NCBI GenBank assembly: GCA_040218535.1
Contig: JAVJRG010000005.1
Span: 558,001 to 622,000, forward strand
Source of the DNA: Lacipirellulaceae bacterium
GTDB taxonomy: Bacteria > Planctomycetota > Planctomycetia > Pirellulales > Lacipirellulaceae
Direction of reading: 5' to 3'
DNA length: 64,000 nucleotides
The stretch's first letter is position 1. Each line of letters opens with the position of its first letter. Shown here one piece after another: positions 1 to 7,980 of the stretch. The position numbers and the translations under genes were made by a program. The notes beneath the pieces are model-generated. The model saw nothing but the letters and a program-made list of their open reading frames with translations, was not told the DNA's origin and searched no databases.

Positions 1-1
1 C

Positions 2-2188
2 CAAGCAGAGATCGACCTCGAAGCGGCCAACCGTGCCGTGTTGGAGGAGAACGACCGTCGCAGCCGGATGAAGGTGGAAGTCGGTGAGCGAATTGCTGAA
101 CTGGTTGACCAGTTCAACAAGCTGAGCGATGAGCAACGTTTCGCCGAAGCTGAGGTCGTGGCAAACAAGTTGTACGAGATGGCCCCCAAAGAGTTGGTCG
201 CCCAACAAGTTTGGCGGCAAGCGAAAACACGTCGTCGCGAAGACTTAAACCGCGAGATCATCGACAAGAGCGAGGAAGGATTCGCCGGGACGATGCTCGA
301 CATTCGTGGCGTCAGCGCTGATGCGATGGTCAACGCAACGCGTGACTATGGTTTCGGTCAGGACTGGGAACAGATTGCCAAGCGAAAGGGCTCAAGCGAC
401 TATACCTCGCGACGAAATGCTCGCGAGTTGGAGATTGAGCAGAAGCTGAAAACGGACGTTAGTGTTAGCTATAACGAAACTCCGCTCGCTTCGGTTATTG
501 AGGGTCTGTCCGACCTAGCTGGGGTGAACATTCACCTTGATCCACTCGGCTTGAGCCAGCAGGCCGTACGATCGGATACACCAATTACGATTGATCTCAA
601 GCGACAGGTGTCGCTCAAGAGCGCACTGCAACTGATCCTTGAGCCTCTCGGCCTGACTTACACGATCAAGGACGAAGTGCTGAAGATTACCAGCGAGGAA
701 ATTCGCGATGGTGATGTGATGGTCGAAACCTACAACGTGGCTGACCTGGTCATTCCCATCCCGAACTTTGTGCCAAGCACGAATATGGGACTCCAAGGTT
801 TGATCAACGATGCCTATGCCGCGACGGCCATGACGGGCAATCTCGGCACGCCTGGCCCAATGGCGGGCTTGGTGGACAGTGGCGGAGTTGCGCCGGCCGC
901 GGGACCGCTCGGACGTAATCAGCTTGGCCAAGCGAACTTCGGTGGCCCCGGTACGGGGAGTGTCTCTTCCCAAGGGAGCGGACCTCCGCTGGGTGGAGCT
1001 GCAAATGCTGACTTCGATTCGCTGATCGACTTGATCGTTTCGACCGTCGAGCACGATAGTTGGATGGAGAATGGTACGGGTGAAGGGGAGATTCAACCCT
1101 TCCCCACCAACCTCAGCTTGGTAATCAGCCAAACGCAGAGAGTCCACGAACAGATTCGCGATTTGCTTGAGCAACTGCGTCGTCAACAAGATTTGCAGGT
1201 GACGATCGAAGTACGGTTCATTCGGCTCTCGGATGAGTTCTTCGAGCGGATCGGAATCGATTTCGATTTTAACATCGAGGATAACATTCCCTTTGTCCCT
1301 GTGACGGAGGGTGCTGGGGCTCAAACCTCTTATGCCCCAGGCCAGCCAAGTTCTATCGTCGGTATTTCTGGAGCCAATGATGGCAACGCCGGACCCTTGT
1401 TCAACGTGGCTCTGGACACTGAGTTTCGTCAGGGATCGTTCACGCTCTCCAACCCTCAATTTGGAACACCGAGCGACTTCGCGACGTTTGGCTTCTCAAT
1501 CCTGAGCGACATCGAGGCGTATTTCTTCATCACGGCCGCCCAGGGTGACCGTCGTGCGAACCAGCTCAACGCACCGAAGGTGACGCTTTTCAATGGACAA
1601 CAGGCGATCGTTGTGGATACCGCGTTCGTGCCATTCGTGATTAGCGTGATTCCAGTGGTCGGTGAGTTTGCTGCTGCCCAGCAGCCGGTGATTGTGGTGC
1701 TCTCCGAGGGGACGATGATGACGGTGCAGGCAGTGGTTTCTGATGACCGGCGTTATGTCCGTCTCACCCTGGTGCCATTCTTCAGTCAGATTGGTGACGT
1801 GCAGACGTTCACTTTCGATGGTTCAGAAACCACGACGAACACCAGCAACACCACCGATGGTGACGATGATGGGAATAACGAGTCGGACGACAACTCTCAG
1901 CAAACCATCCGTAGCGGTACGACGGTCCAGTTGCCGACGTTCCAGGTGATCTCGGTAGCAACAACGGTAAGCGTCCCCGACGGTGGCACGGTGCTGCTTG
2001 GTGGTATCAAACGATTGCAGGAAGGTCGTAATGAGTTTGGCGTACCGTTGTTGAGTAAGGTGCCGTACTTAGATCGCTTGTTCCGTAACGTGGGTATCGG
2101 TCGCGAAACCGACAGCCTGATGATGATGGTCACGCCACACATCATTATTCAGGAGGAAGAGGAAGAACGACTGGGACTATCGTTCTAG
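2..2188 (+). CDS. Secretin-family outer-membrane channel (5' end outside window)
   Basis: The reading frame is open to the left window edge, so the true start lies upstream and this is a 3' fragment of 728 codons. The N-terminal 130 residues are charged and helical. A short secretin N-domain follows (VSVSYNETPLASVIEGLSDL), then a Gly/Pro/Ala-rich linker, an N3-like segment (LVISQTQRVHEQIRDLLEQL) and the beta-rich secretin core. The core ends in the family signature VPDGGTVLLGGI and the VPLLSKVPYLDRLF block. Secretins form the outer-membrane pore of type II secretion or type IV pilus machines. An acidic Asp/Asn/Thr-rich insert near residue 610 is probably a loop. No partner genes are visible, so which machine it serves is unknown. 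A hairpin with a T-run follows the stop. Confidence 0.9.
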   Translation, partial: QAEIDLEAANRAVLEENDRRSRMKVEVGERIAELVDQFNKLSDEQRFAEAEVVANKLYEMAPKELVAQQVWRQAKTRRREDLNREIIDKSEEGFAGTMLDIRGVSADAMVNATRDYGFGQDWEQIAKRKGSSDYTSRRNARELEIEQKLKTDVSVSYNETPLASVIEGLSDLAGVNIHLDPLGLSQQAVRSDTPITIDLKRQVSLKSALQLILEPLGLTYTIKDEVLKITSEEIRDGDVMVETYNVADLVIPIPNFVPSTNMGLQGLINDAYAATAMTGNLGTPGPMAGLVDSGGVAPAAGPLGRNQLGQANFGGPGTGSVSSQGSGPPLGGAANADFDSLIDLIVSTVEHDSWMENGTGEGEIQPFPTNLSLVISQTQRVHEQIRDLLEQLRRQQDLQVTIEVRFIRLSDEFFERIGIDFDFNIEDNIPFVPVTEGAGAQTSYAPGQPSSIVGISGANDGNAGPLFNVALDTEFRQGSFTLSNPQFGTPSDFATFGFSILSDIEAYFFITAAQGDRRANQLNAPKVTLFNGQQAIVVDTAFVPFVISVIPVVGEFAAAQQPVIVVLSEGTMMTVQAVVSDDRRYVRLTLVPFFSQIGDVQTFTFDGSETTTNTSNTTDGDDDGNNESDDNSQQTIRSGTTVQLPTFQVISVATTVSVPDGGTVLLGGIKRLQEGRNEFGVPLLSKVPYLDRLFRNVGIGRETDSLMMMVTPHIIIQEEEEERLGLSF

Positions 2189-2217
2189 CTTGAAGCTAGA
2201 TCGATCTCGAGAATCTC

Positions 2218-2260
2218 AACGTCGCGCGGAGCCGGATTGGTTTCGTGCGACGTTTTTTTT
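2218..2260 (+). terminator. Rho-independent terminator after the secretin gene
   Basis: AACGTCGC (2218-2225) pairs perfectly with GCGACGTT (2247-2254), and eight T residues run to 2260. It lies 30 bases after the secretin stop codon. Confidence 0.8.
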
Positions 2261-2264
2261 AGTG

Positions 2265-2292
2265 GGCAGTAGGCAGTAGGCAGTAGGCAGTG
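2265..2292 (+). repeat. Short tandem repeat, four GGCAGTA units
   Basis: Four heptamers are head to tail: GGCAGTA three times, then GGCAGTG. They lie directly behind the secretin terminator. No function is evident. Confidence 0.85.
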
Positions 2293-2407
2293 AGTAGCCG
2301 GGGAGCTACGCCTCCCCAGGTGCAGCGGTATTCTCTAGGGCTGTGCGTGTTAGAATTACGTCAGAGCGCGGTACAAGTTCCCGCGGCGAAACAGTTCTCA
2401 ACTACTA

Positions 2408-2830
2408 ATGAGCCTAAACATGTCAGTACGTTTGATTCTTCTCTCCGCAGCACTGGTGATGCTCACTGGCGTGGCCATTGGTGCGTTCGGGGCCCATGGC
2501 TTAGGTAAGGCACTCGACCGACTAGGCCGTACAGACAACTTAGAGAAACGGGCCGAGTGGCTCGAAACTGGTGTGCGGTACCAACTCTATCACGGCCTAG
2601 CCCTGCTCGGGCTGGCCTGTTTAGCAATGCAATTCCCGCAAAGGCAATTGGGATTTGCTGCCATCGCTTTTTTGCTCGGCGTGGTGTTATTCAGCGGCTC
2701 GCTCTACGCGATGACCCTCGGACCGGAGCCTTGGAGAAAACTTGGGATGATCACGCCGATCGGTGGGCTGGCATTCCTCGTGGTGTGGGGGCGGTTGGCG
2801 TACTATGCTTGGACCAAGATCGAGGCTTGA
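2408..2830 (+). CDS. DUF423 (YgdD-like) small membrane protein
   Basis: This is a 140-residue protein with about four hydrophobic helices. The first helix carries the DUF423 pattern GVAIGAFGAHGL, followed by the YHGLALLGLA helix and the C-terminal GMITPIGGLAFLVVWG segment. Both length and pattern match the family, which is an inner-membrane protein of unknown biochemical role. The listed start is the first ATG; a second ATG at 2420 (MSVRLIL) is equally possible because neither has a clear ribosome binding site. The gene stands alone between the secretin terminator and a palindromic repeat. Confidence 0.88.
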   Translation: MSLNMSVRLILLSAALVMLTGVAIGAFGAHGLGKALDRLGRTDNLEKRAEWLETGVRYQLYHGLALLGLACLAMQFPQRQLGFAAIAFLLGVVLFSGSLYAMTLGPEPWRKLGMITPIGGLAFLVVWGRLAYYAWTKIEA

Positions 2831-3143
2831 AGCCGTGTTTTCCAAGAAAAGTCGACGTCAACTGGTTGCGACCTCGGCCATACGTGATGAATTTTCGATC
2901 CGTTTCGCTCGGTCGCTCATGGGTGGGGCACCATAACCCAGGGTACGATCACACTCGCTGGGGCTCGTGATGATCGAACCCTGGGCTATGTTGCGTAACG
3001 CCTTCGGCGTATTTGATTACTCGCGCGCTACAAAAGGTTTCAACGAAAAAACGCGACGTCGCAAGTTCTACCCACGACGCCGCGCTTTGCGAATAACACA
3101 TCTTCTCGGTTTCAGAGAAACCAACTCATTCTGCTCAAGCGAG
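2831..3143. other. Intergenic region between convergent genes
   Basis: No convincing gene is present here. The region contains the large hairpin at 2933-2989 and otherwise unremarkable sequence up to the end of the ECF sigma gene. Confidence 0.7.
2933..2989. repeat. Imperfect 18-bp inverted repeat (hairpin)
   Basis: ATAACCCAGGGTACGATC (2933-2950) pairs with GATCGAACCCTGGGCTAT (2972-2989) with two mismatches. The loop contains a smaller dyad (CACTCGC...GCTCGTG). It lies between convergent genes and could act as a bidirectional terminator, or be a copy of a dispersed palindromic repeat. Confidence 0.75.
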
Positions 3144-3788
3144 CTATACCGCTTGCAGAAACTCCAACTCCTTCGCGAGTCGCTTCCGAGCTACGTGCAA
3201 ACGTCGTTTGATGGTTCCCAGCGGAGCGGCGAACTCGTCGCTCATTTCGTGCAAAGTGCGCCCCTTCAAGTAGAACGCAACCAAAGTGCTGCGATCCAAC
3301 TTCGCCAGGCGGTTCAAGCCGTCGTGCAACTGGCCGACGCGTTCGTCGCCGAGCAGCGATTCCAAAGCGACGGAATCCTCGCCCACGACGCTCTCCAAAG
3401 TCTGAGGCTCAACAGCTACCGACTTCGGACGTCGAACGCTGCGGTTGATCGCTTGCCGAACGGCAATCGACTTCAACCAACCTGCGAAAGCCGCAGGCTC
3501 CTGCAACTGGTAGAGCTTCTGGAACGCCTTGATGAACACCTCTTGGGCGACTTCCTCGACGTCCGCGTGATCGCGAAGCCGCTGGTAGCAGACTCCGTAC
3601 ACCATGCGCTCGAACCGGCTGTACAGCTCGTTGAACGCGCCGTTGTCGTCCTCTTGCGAGAGGACGACCAACTCGGCGGTGTCTAATTCGCTGTAGTCAA
3701 CAGGGATCGACTCAGGTGCAACGAAAGCGTTGGACTCTTCGGTAGCAAATTGGGGTTCTAATGATGCTTCAAATAAGGCAGTAGCCAT
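3144..3788 (-). CDS. ECF-type RNA polymerase sigma factor
   Basis: A 214-residue sigma-70 family protein of the short ECF class. Region 2 spans about residues 45-110 (FNELYSRFERMVYGVCYQRL, then ADVEEVAQEVFIKAFQKLY). Region 4 spans about 150-205 (LDRSTLVAFYLKGRTLHEMS and GTIKRRLHVARKRLAKEL, the DNA-binding helix-turn-helix). Region 3 is missing, as expected for ECF factors. It would direct RNA polymerase to a small regulon. No anti-sigma gene lies immediately next to it. About 40 residues precede region 2, a little longer than the minimal ECF plan. Confidence 0.92.
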   Translation of the reverse strand: MATALFEASLEPQFATEESNAFVAPESIPVDYSELDTAELVVLSQEDDNGAFNELYSRFERMVYGVCYQRLRDHADVEEVAQEVFIKAFQKLYQLQEPAAFAGWLKSIAVRQAINRSVRRPKSVAVEPQTLESVVGEDSVALESLLGDERVGQLHDGLNRLAKLDRSTLVAFYLKGRTLHEMSDEFAAPLGTIKRRLHVARKRLAKELEFLQAV

Positions 3789-3974
3789 GGTTCTCTCGAA
3801 TCTGGCCCTTGAAAGCCCTCACTTGTGGAGGATGCTTTGGAAAGGCCGTGAAGTGTTCAGCAAAGGATCCGGTGGAGCAAAACCGTGGGTGCTAGCGAGT
3901 AGCACAGGTTCCGCTCAGTGGAGCGAAGCAAACCGATGTGAGTTAGGCGATTTCTCGCGGTAACTTGCGGCTTG

Positions 3975-4349
3975 CTAGCCGGCGGCGACGTGACGCTTGG
4001 CAAAGCGTTTTGTCTGGCCTTGTTTCGTGGCTGCATAACACAGTCCGCGATAACAGGTGGCCGTCGCCGGCGTCGTAATCGGGGATGCCGTTAACGTAGG
4101 CATTCCCAACCACATCGCGTGGAGTCGCGCCATCCAAGTGGACGCAGCTAGGGCATGCGCTAGCACCCCTAGCCGATCAACTAGGTGATCGACGACGACT
4201 CTTGCTGATTGGCCCAATACGGGCAGGCGCTGTGAAAAGCCACTGAGGGTCGAGTCATTGCGCACAATCAGCTTGGCACTGAAACCTGCGACGATGCCGC
4301 GGGCGATGATGTTGCCAAGGTTGCTGATATTTGTGATTGCAATACGCAT
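3975..4349 (-). CDS. Possible small hypothetical protein (124 residues)
   Basis: An open frame with an ATG start preceded by GAGGGTC about six bases upstream, a plausible ribosome binding site. The N-terminus (MRIAITNISNLGNIIARGIV) is mildly hydrophobic, and the C-terminus is rich in Thr, Ala, Arg and Lys with very few acidic residues, unusual for a soluble protein. No family is recognised. It lies upstream of the ECF sigma gene on the same strand, 186 bases away. It may simply be a chance frame in an otherwise empty 900-base interval. Confidence 0.25.
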   Translation of the reverse strand: MRIAITNISNLGNIIARGIVAGFSAKLIVRNDSTLSGFSQRLPVLGQSARVVVDHLVDRLGVLAHALAASTWMARLHAMWLGMPTLTASPITTPATATCYRGLCYAATKQGQTKRFAKRHVAAG

Positions 4350-4688
4350 AATGACCCTCGTGCGCTCTTAACGCCGTTCGAGAGAGTTTGGCAGTCTTTG
4401 CGAGGCATCGTTGCCTCGGGGAACAAAGGATCTGCACTGCTTCTAAGTGAAGTGTGTCAGGGGGAAACCGTCAGGTCAAGCGAAAGATGAACTGCGATCC
4501 TGAGCCTAAAGGACCAGATTTCCCACTGAACGCCCCTAAGACTACTACATCGGGCGTTGGGTTCGCGCGAATGGGAAGAAAAAAAGGGAAATCCTAGTTC
4601 GGACGCAAGTTATTACCGTGCAGTACTTTAAGGCAATATTTGCCGGGGCCATTGGCTCCGAAGGTGGCCTCGATCTACGCAGAGCGAA
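4350..4688. other. Intergenic region with no supported gene
   Basis: The stretch between the GH86 gene and the small open frame shows no convincing gene on either strand. A weak hairpin (CGCCC at 4531-4535, GGGCG at 4551-4555) is present. Confidence 0.6.
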
Positions 4689-7493
4689 CTAACTAAAGAC
4701 CTTCTCAAGCAATTCATCGTCTAGCCACGTCTGGTTGGAGGACTCTGCTTCGCTTTCAGCGAGGGCTAGCTGATCGATAGCCACTGGTTCGGCCTGAAGG
4801 ACCGAATCGGTAGTTCCGCCAGCGATCGCGAAGACCACTTCGAGTGGAGCATGATCTGCGGCGGGTTCTTGTTCAGATTCCTCGATGCTTGTTTGCAAGT
4901 GCATGGCCTGGGCCGCATCGAAGAGTTCGGCATCGAGTGACGGTGTTGCGATTGCAGCGAGACTACTTGCCACTGTGGTCGACGGCGAGGATTGTCCGTA
5001 GTTGTCTTGCCAGTCGGTGAGGTCGGTTGCGTCGTAGGGGTTTGAGAAACCGCTTTGCCACGTGAGGAAATCAAAACCATCGGTGTCGCCGTCACTGTCG
5101 AAGTCGCCGGTAGCTGTGGATTCGACCGCTTCGACGGCGAGGATCATCGAGCTGACACGTCCGCCGCTGTCTGGGAAAGTCACCGAAACCGTGTTGTTTG
5201 TCGCCAGCAGATCCATCGACACGGGGATTTCGATCATGCCGAAGAAGTCGTCGCGATTGGCTTGGTCGTAGCCCTTCCAGTCGACGGGAACGTCGACGTT
5301 CGTTCCGTTGACGGTGACGACGGGCGCTTTTGAACGATCGTGCTTGCGACCAATGCTCATACGCAAGATCCCTTCGCCCTCACTGGCGGTTTCGACGCCG
5401 TTGAAATTGAAGGTGATTGCTTGACTCGCATTAATCGATTGAAGGTGCGTCGAGGTGTAATACTTCTCCGAGTGGACCGTCTTGTTGAATTCGATCGGGG
5501 AATCGAAGTTGTAGACCAGCACCGCCGTTCCGCCCGTGTTGAGCGTGACGCTCTCGGGTGCCGTGGTTTGGTTGGTTTCCGTGTAAGTCGGCGTGCCGTT
5601 GATGGGGACTTCCATCTCCCGAATCTCGACGTTCTGCAAGCCGTCTAACCCGGAAAGGAAATTGAGATCGACGGTCTGTGTGTTGTCCGCCAGATTGTTG
5701 ACGGCTACGTAAGCCGTGTTGCCATCGACAAACAGTTGAGCTTGAATGTCAGGGTCGGAAGTGTCGATCACCCCACGTTTGCCTTGGACGTCTTTCCAAA
5801 GGTCAAAGAAGTGGATGCGCCAGGTGTACTCGAAGGTTCCGTTACAGTTGCCACCGCTGTGATTGGCGAGCCTCCAAAGCGCCCCGCCGTAGGGCTCGCA
5901 ATTATTGGCCGGGTTCAGGAACCACTCCGACTTGTCGGTGATGAACGGCACGCTGATCAGGACATCATCTTCCCGCTCCAGAAAATTGAAAAGCAGATGA
6001 TTGATCGAGCGGAGGCTTTGGGCGGAGCGAAGGTCGCTGTAGGTGTCGCCGTAGCCCTGCTCAATCCCGCCGTACTCGGTGAGAGCATGCGGTTTGACGA
6101 CGCCCCACTTCGCGTAGCTGTAGGTTTCGACCAGATCGAGAATGGCCTCCGAATTGCTCCCTGACCGGCGATTGTTCTGGCCCGTGACGTTCACACCGTC
6201 GTAAAGGTGCACCGAAAAAGCGTCCATATGGTCGCCGGCGACATCCATGAACATCTTCATCCGGGTGTCCCAGTGGCCAAAGTCCCAGAGCTCCATCGAA
6301 GGCCACGCGCTGGCGTACCCCACGACGTTCATGTTGGCCAAAGCGGGCGTGTTATCGACGGCTTCACCAATGGCGGCGTATAGCTCGGCCATCTTCTGAC
6401 GCATCGCTGCTGTGCTGGGAGCATCGGAGAACTCAGAATCCCCGGCGTGCACAAACGGCTCGTTCATGGGCTCGTAGAACTCGGGGACGTCGTTGACGAC
6501 GGTTGTGTAGTAGGTCGTCACCCAATCGGCAGCGGCTTGCACGTCGGTGTCCCAACGGAGGGCATCCCGTGGGTGACCAGTGTCTACCATTCGATAAACC
6601 GGTCGCACTGACTGATCCGAGGAAGGTGTGACGTTAGGATAAACGCCGACTTGCCCTGTTTGGTTTCTTGCATAGGGAAGGGGGCCCCAGAAACGACGCC
6701 CGAACTCGACATCGTATTCGTTTCGGAAGGCGGTGATTTGGGAATCAGAGCCTGCGCCAGAATGAAACGTGAAATACTTGTCGCGATCTAACTCCGAGAC
6801 ATCGCCCAGGAAACGCTGTGTTTCCAGATCGACGGAGACGGTCACCGGTTCGGCCGGTTCCGTTTCATCGATCGTGATCGAAAAGTCGAAGCTTACGCCA
6901 TCTTGTCCCTTAGCAGAGCCAGCACCAGGTCCGTCTGGTCCGAGGCCGACGTAGATCGTATCTCCCGCGGTAAGGTTGCCCAACACGGTATCGAAACTTC
7001 CTGAGCTCGCTGGAGCGAGGCTCAACAACTGGGACACGGGTTCGCCATTAACATGGACTGAGACTTCGACGCCATCGCCGTACATGCCATTACGGGTAAC
7101 CAGACTGTCGGTGATTTCGTAGTGCCCAGCCTCGGTTACGGTGTACGCGGCGATCGCGTAGCGATCAATTCCTCCCGAATCCGCTTCGTCCACGCCGGAG
7201 CCCGAGTGAGCGAAGGTTTCGCCCAAGTAGGGGAACTCAGTCGTCGCAGAAGGCCGGTAACGCCAAGCCTCGTGCGTCATCGCGGCGTAATTGGTTGGTG
7301 TGCCGAATTCGCCGCTGGCATTCCACAGATATTGCCAGTTGCCCGACGGGCTGGGGGCCGAATAGTCGTTGACGTAATCCGCGACGACAACGGCCAGCAA
7401 GTTGCGTGGTTCAAGTTGCTCGAATCCGTAGTGATTTTGCCGAGTTGAACGACGCTGTAGACGTCGACCAAGGTCTGTAAGTTGTGGCTTCAT
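4689..7493 (-). CDS. Secreted GH86-type beta-agarase/porphyranase with LEPRxLL and dockerin-like domains
   Basis: A 934-residue extracellular enzyme. Residues 27-34 are the planctomycete LEPRNLLA motif seen at the start of exported giant proteins. A beta-sandwich region (about 40-215) precedes a GH86-like catalytic domain (about 220-670). Glu345 in FYEPMNEPF is the expected acid/base and Glu473 in ALTEYGG the expected nucleophile. A beta-sandwich follows (about 690-800). Then comes a dockerin-like calcium block (DFDSDGDTDGFDFLTWQ ... DLTDWQDNYG, about 803-840) and a 95-residue acidic tail. GH86 enzymes cleave agarose or porphyran. The substrate cannot be decided from sequence. It is monocistronic, with GGAACAGG just upstream of the ATG. 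Confidence 0.85.
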   Translation of the reverse strand: MKPQLTDLGRRLQRRSTRQNHYGFEQLEPRNLLAVVVADYVNDYSAPSPSGNWQYLWNASGEFGTPTNYAAMTHEAWRYRPSATTEFPYLGETFAHSGSGVDEADSGGIDRYAIAAYTVTEAGHYEITDSLVTRNGMYGDGVEVSVHVNGEPVSQLLSLAPASSGSFDTVLGNLTAGDTIYVGLGPDGPGAGSAKGQDGVSFDFSITIDETEPAEPVTVSVDLETQRFLGDVSELDRDKYFTFHSGAGSDSQITAFRNEYDVEFGRRFWGPLPYARNQTGQVGVYPNVTPSSDQSVRPVYRMVDTGHPRDALRWDTDVQAAADWVTTYYTTVVNDVPEFYEPMNEPFVHAGDSEFSDAPSTAAMRQKMAELYAAIGEAVDNTPALANMNVVGYASAWPSMELWDFGHWDTRMKMFMDVAGDHMDAFSVHLYDGVNVTGQNNRRSGSNSEAILDLVETYSYAKWGVVKPHALTEYGGIEQGYGDTYSDLRSAQSLRSINHLLFNFLEREDDVLISVPFITDKSEWFLNPANNCEPYGGALWRLANHSGGNCNGTFEYTWRIHFFDLWKDVQGKRGVIDTSDPDIQAQLFVDGNTAYVAVNNLADNTQTVDLNFLSGLDGLQNVEIREMEVPINGTPTYTETNQTTAPESVTLNTGGTAVLVYNFDSPIEFNKTVHSEKYYTSTHLQSINASQAITFNFNGVETASEGEGILRMSIGRKHDRSKAPVVTVNGTNVDVPVDWKGYDQANRDDFFGMIEIPVSMDLLATNNTVSVTFPDSGGRVSSMILAVEAVESTATGDFDSDGDTDGFDFLTWQSGFSNPYDATDLTDWQDNYGQSSPSTTVASSLAAIATPSLDAELFDAAQAMHLQTSIEESEQEPAADHAPLEVVFAIAGGTTDSVLQAEPVAIDQLALAESEAESSNQTWLDDELLEKVFS

Positions 7494-7793
7494 CCTGTTC
7501 CGTTAATTCAAATGAGAAAACCAAGGAAAAGACACGCTGAGGTGTGCATTCTCACTAGAATAATGTCTCCGGTGTTGAATAGGTGCCTTTCTCTTTGAAT
7601 GACCTTATTGCCTAATTCACCGTGTTTCTCCTCGTCACTTGCGGTAATTTGTAGACAAAAAGAGGCAGGCCCGAAGCTAGGTCCGCTGCGAATCGATGAT
7701 CGAAAGGTTTGCGAATTGTGACTTGGCGGTTCCAAGATATGGTGCCGCGAAACGAAACACGCTTTCATTCGCTACTCTTCAAGGAGATCTCCA
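7494..7793. other. Divergent intergenic region, 300 bases
   Basis: This lies between the GH86 gene (minus) and the ABC-ATPase remnant (plus). A strong ribosome binding site (AAGGAG, 7781-7786) serves the remnant. No other gene or structured element is convincing. Confidence 0.5.
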
Positions 7794-7976
7794 TTGGACG
7801 CTATTCGCATTAGCGACGTCACCAAGACCTACGGGGAACACACCGCGGTTTCGGATCTTTCGCTGACCGTGCCGCGGGGATCGCTGTACGGATTCATTGG
7901 ACCCAACGGATCGGGTAAGACGACGACAATCCGGATGATCTTGAGAATCATCCAGCCGGATTGCGGATCACATTAG
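7794..7976 (+). pseudogene. Truncated ABC-transporter ATP-binding protein (N-terminal remnant)
   Basis: Sixty codons encode the intact start of an ABC ATPase: MDAIRISDVTKTYGEHTAVS, an A-loop tyrosine, and the Walker A motif GPNGSGKTT at about residues 37-45. The coding signal stops after IIQPD and the frame ends at a TAG five codons later. The Q-loop, signature LSGG and Walker B are all absent. A ribosome binding site (AAGGAG) precedes the TTG start and there is no frameshift in the surviving part, so the loss looks recent. The frame ends five bases from the stop codon of the convergent RTX gene, so the junction is probably a deletion or insertion breakpoint. ATP hydrolysis is not expected. 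Confidence 0.8.
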
Positions 7977-7980
7977 CACT

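Noticed and set aside
515-1459. Long minus-strand frame opposite the secretin gene
   Set aside because: It is antisense to a gene with clear secretin motifs, and its translation shows no domain or signal; it is a shadow of GC-rich coding.
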